13,042 nucleotides of DNA, taken from the NCBI GenBank assembly GCA_029260955.1, contig JAJDCF010000084.1, positions 1 to 13,042 of the forward strand. Direction: 5' to 3'. Numbering within the stretch: position 1 is the first letter of the stretch; every line of letters begins with the position of its first letter. Source of the DNA: Patescibacteria group bacterium. Lineage in GTDB: Bacteria > Patescibacteriota > Gracilibacteria > UM-FILTER-43-11. Shown piece by piece: positions 11,530 through 13,042 of the stretch. Both the position numbers and the translations under genes were made by a program. The notes beneath the pieces were generated by a model. That model ran no database searches, was not told the origin of the DNA, and worked only from the letters and a program-made list of their open reading frames with translations.

Positions 11530-12681
11530 ATGGCAAAAGCTCCAAATTCCCCAACAAACAGCTTCCAGAGGTACTTTCTGATTGGTGTTTTACTCATACT
11601 TCTCGCTCTTCTGGTTACCTTCATCAGCCCGTTCGGAGTTGATCTGGTTATGGCTGGCATTATTGTGGCTGCAGTTTATCCGGTTCATCGATATATCTTC
11701 CAAAAAATCTCCTTTTCCAGATCCTTGTCCGCGTTCGTATCCATGATTCTGATCATAATCGTAATCCTGTTACCTTTCACGCTTTTCGGTTTCTTTGTTG
11801 CTGAGCAAGCTGCTGACGCCTACACCGTTGTCAGTGACAGTATTAATACGATCGTTGAAACAAGCGATGTCAGTACCACTTCAAAAATCCTGGATCTGAT
11901 TCCTTATGGCCATAAAATTGAGGGAGTTCTCAAATATCTGCCTTTTTCTACCTCTGACCTTCTTCAGACAGCCAAAGATGCGGTGGGAGTGGTCAGCAGC
12001 TTTCTTCTGGCCAAAACAACGAATATCCTCAAGCATCTTTCACTCTTTTTAGTGCACTTGATGGTTTTTCTGATTTCCCTGTTCTACTTTTTACGTGAAG
12101 GGGACAAGCTGGTGGACTACATCCGTTCGCTATTGCCAATGTCCAAAAAATATCGGCAGGAACTCTTCACTAAAATGTACAAGTTGAGCTACGGCATCAT
12201 CTATGGAATTTTTGGAGCAGCCATTGTGCAAGGTTTCTTGGTAGGCATTGGGTTTTCTGTAGCCGGCATTAACAATGCAGCCTTTTGGGGAGCAATCGCA
12301 GCCTTATTTTCACCTGTGCCATACATTGGAACGGCCATTATTTGGGTACCTGCAGTGGCAGCCCTAGCTATAGGAGGGCAATATCTGACCGCGATCCTGC
12401 TTTTGCTCTGGTGCGTATTTATTGTGGCCGCCGCCGACAACGTGATCAAGCCCTACATAATCGGATCTTCCGCCCACCTTCATCCACTAGCTACTCTGCT
12501 CGTACTGCTCGGAGGTACCTTTGTTTTCGGCTTAAAAGGACTGCTCTTTGGTCCCGTAGTACTGACTCTAGCTTTAGCCTTCCTTCACATCTACAAACTT
12601 GAGTACAAGGCTGTTCTAGAAAAAGATGAGCATTTCTCATTTCCAAAATCCCCATTAAAAAGGCGAAAGAGCACAAAGTAG
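11530..12681 (+). CDS. AI-2E family (PerM-like) polytopic membrane transporter
   Basis: 383 residues. An inner-membrane protein of the AI-2E/PerM family; members are implicated in autoinducer-2 export, Na+/H+ antiport or unknown permease roles, so the substrate cannot be given. About eight hydrophobic segments are visible: two near 15-55, one at 65-92, one at 170-188, and a C-terminal set at 222-245, 250-280, 285-305 and 318-352. Between the third and fourth lies a soluble region (about 92-165). Family hallmarks are the GD-K (191-193) region, PVPYIGTAI (262-270), ADNVIKPYIIG (302-312) and the terminal LHP...GLLFGPVVL (317-345). The tail is short and basic (KRRKSTK). ftsK follows 59 nt later on the same strand. 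No Shine-Dalgarno precedes the ATG. The promoter overlaps that of the divergent small RNA. Confidence 0.9.
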   Translation: MAKAPNSPTNSFQRYFLIGVLLILLALLVTFISPFGVDLVMAGIIVAAVYPVHRYIFQKISFSRSLSAFVSMILIIIVILLPFTLFGFFVAEQAADAYTVVSDSINTIVETSDVSTTSKILDLIPYGHKIEGVLKYLPFSTSDLLQTAKDAVGVVSSFLLAKTTNILKHLSLFLVHLMVFLISLFYFLREGDKLVDYIRSLLPMSKKYRQELFTKMYKLSYGIIYGIFGAAIVQGFLVGIGFSVAGINNAAFWGAIAALFSPVPYIGTAIIWVPAVAALAIGGQYLTAILLLLWCVFIVAAADNVIKPYIIGSSAHLHPLATLLVLLGGTFVFGLKGLLFGPVVLTLALAFLHIYKLEYKAVLEKDEHFSFPKSPLKRRKSTK

Positions 12682-12740
12682 ATACTTGGTGCAATTTCAA
12701 TTTTATAGTAAAATCAAATCCATTATTAAATAAAAACTTG

Positions 12741-13042
12741 ATGGCCAGAAGACGAAAACTAGGCGCTGCCAGAAAGGCACGACGCGTACCAAAAAAAGAT
12801 TTTAGAATCGAATTGGACTCACATATCGCCAGAGAAATCGGTGCTGTTATTTATTTTGGCTTGGCGATTATCTTTTATTTAGCCATGAGTGGCAAGGCAG
12901 GAATTCTTGGTGATGGCCTCAACACCTACCTCAGACTTATCTTTGGTGTGGGTGCTGTTATGCTACCGGTAATCTTTCTCGGGCTAAGTGTAACCCTGTT
13001 TTTTGCCCGTCGAGTTCAGCTGAATGCCACCAAATACTTGGG
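12741..13042 (+). CDS. ftsK: DNA translocase FtsK, N-terminal membrane domain only (runs off window)
   Basis: Only the first 100 codons are visible. The product begins with a very basic stretch (MARRRKLGAARKARRVPKKD), then a hydrophobic segment at about 33-50, a short glycine-rich loop ending in a YLRLIFG segment, and a second membrane segment at about 66-89 (VGAVMLPVIFLGLSVTLFF). This is the layout of the 4-TM N-terminus of FtsK/SpoIIIE, the septal DNA pump that clears chromosome from the closing division site. The translocase ATPase and gamma domains would lie beyond the window, so the call rests on the membrane domain alone. A TATAGT at 12704-12709 could be a -10, but no good -35 is seen; cotranscription with the PerM-like gene is likely. 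No Shine-Dalgarno is present. Confidence 0.75.
   Translation, partial: MARRRKLGAARKARRVPKKDFRIELDSHIAREIGAVIYFGLAIIFYLAMSGKAGILGDGLNTYLRLIFGVGAVMLPVIFLGLSVTLFFARRVQLNATKYL

Noticed and set aside
1..13042. CRISPR arrays, insertion sequences, phage genes, toxin-antitoxin or defence clusters
   Set aside because: I saw no regularly spaced direct repeats, transposase motifs or recognisable defence proteins on either strand.

Overview
The window looks like chromosome from a small-genome bacterium with about 43-45% GC by eye. Genes are packed on both strands and the code appears standard: TGA ends lepA and the 59-codon ORF. Nearly every gene lacks a Shine-Dalgarno sequence, and several -10 boxes sit almost on the start codon. 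This, with the mix of lepA, mtaB, ftsK, an AI-2E/PerM-like protein and a P-type ATPase, fits a Patescibacteria/CPR-type lineage (Peregrinibacteria-like is my guess). No 16S gene is present to confirm this.

Layout. Positions 1-5234 are read leftwards: an aspartate kinase running off the left edge, an unrecognised 586-residue lipoprotein with a caspase-like His-Gly/Cys arrangement, and lepA (EF4). A divergent promoter region (about 5235-5358) separates these from rightward genes: a 193-residue unknown protein and a 925-residue P2-type cation ATPase with altered ion-site residues. The ATPase overlaps tail-to-tail with a leftward HAD-like gene. From about 9211 to 9664 the DNA is mostly non-coding: a string of hairpins that may be a small RNA, then a 114-nt leftward tRNA gene. 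That tRNA has all canonical tRNA core positions and alanine acceptor identity, but its anticodon arm is replaced by a long helix. mtaB starts just beyond, reading right. After mtaB come a hairpin cluster, a leftward 59-codon basic protein with the only strong Shine-Dalgarno in the window, and an orphan leftward transcription unit with a perfect promoter and perfect terminator but no ORF (candidate small RNA, about 134 nt). The window ends with the PerM-like gene and the start of ftsK.

How parts relate. lepA, mtaB and the tRNA all concern translation. The ATPase, PerM-like protein and FtsK are membrane proteins. No single pathway joins them, and the window reads mainly as housekeeping chromosome. 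The most unusual items are the two RNA loci: the anticodon-disrupted alanine-type tRNA at 9506-9619 and the orphan RNA at 11319-11452.
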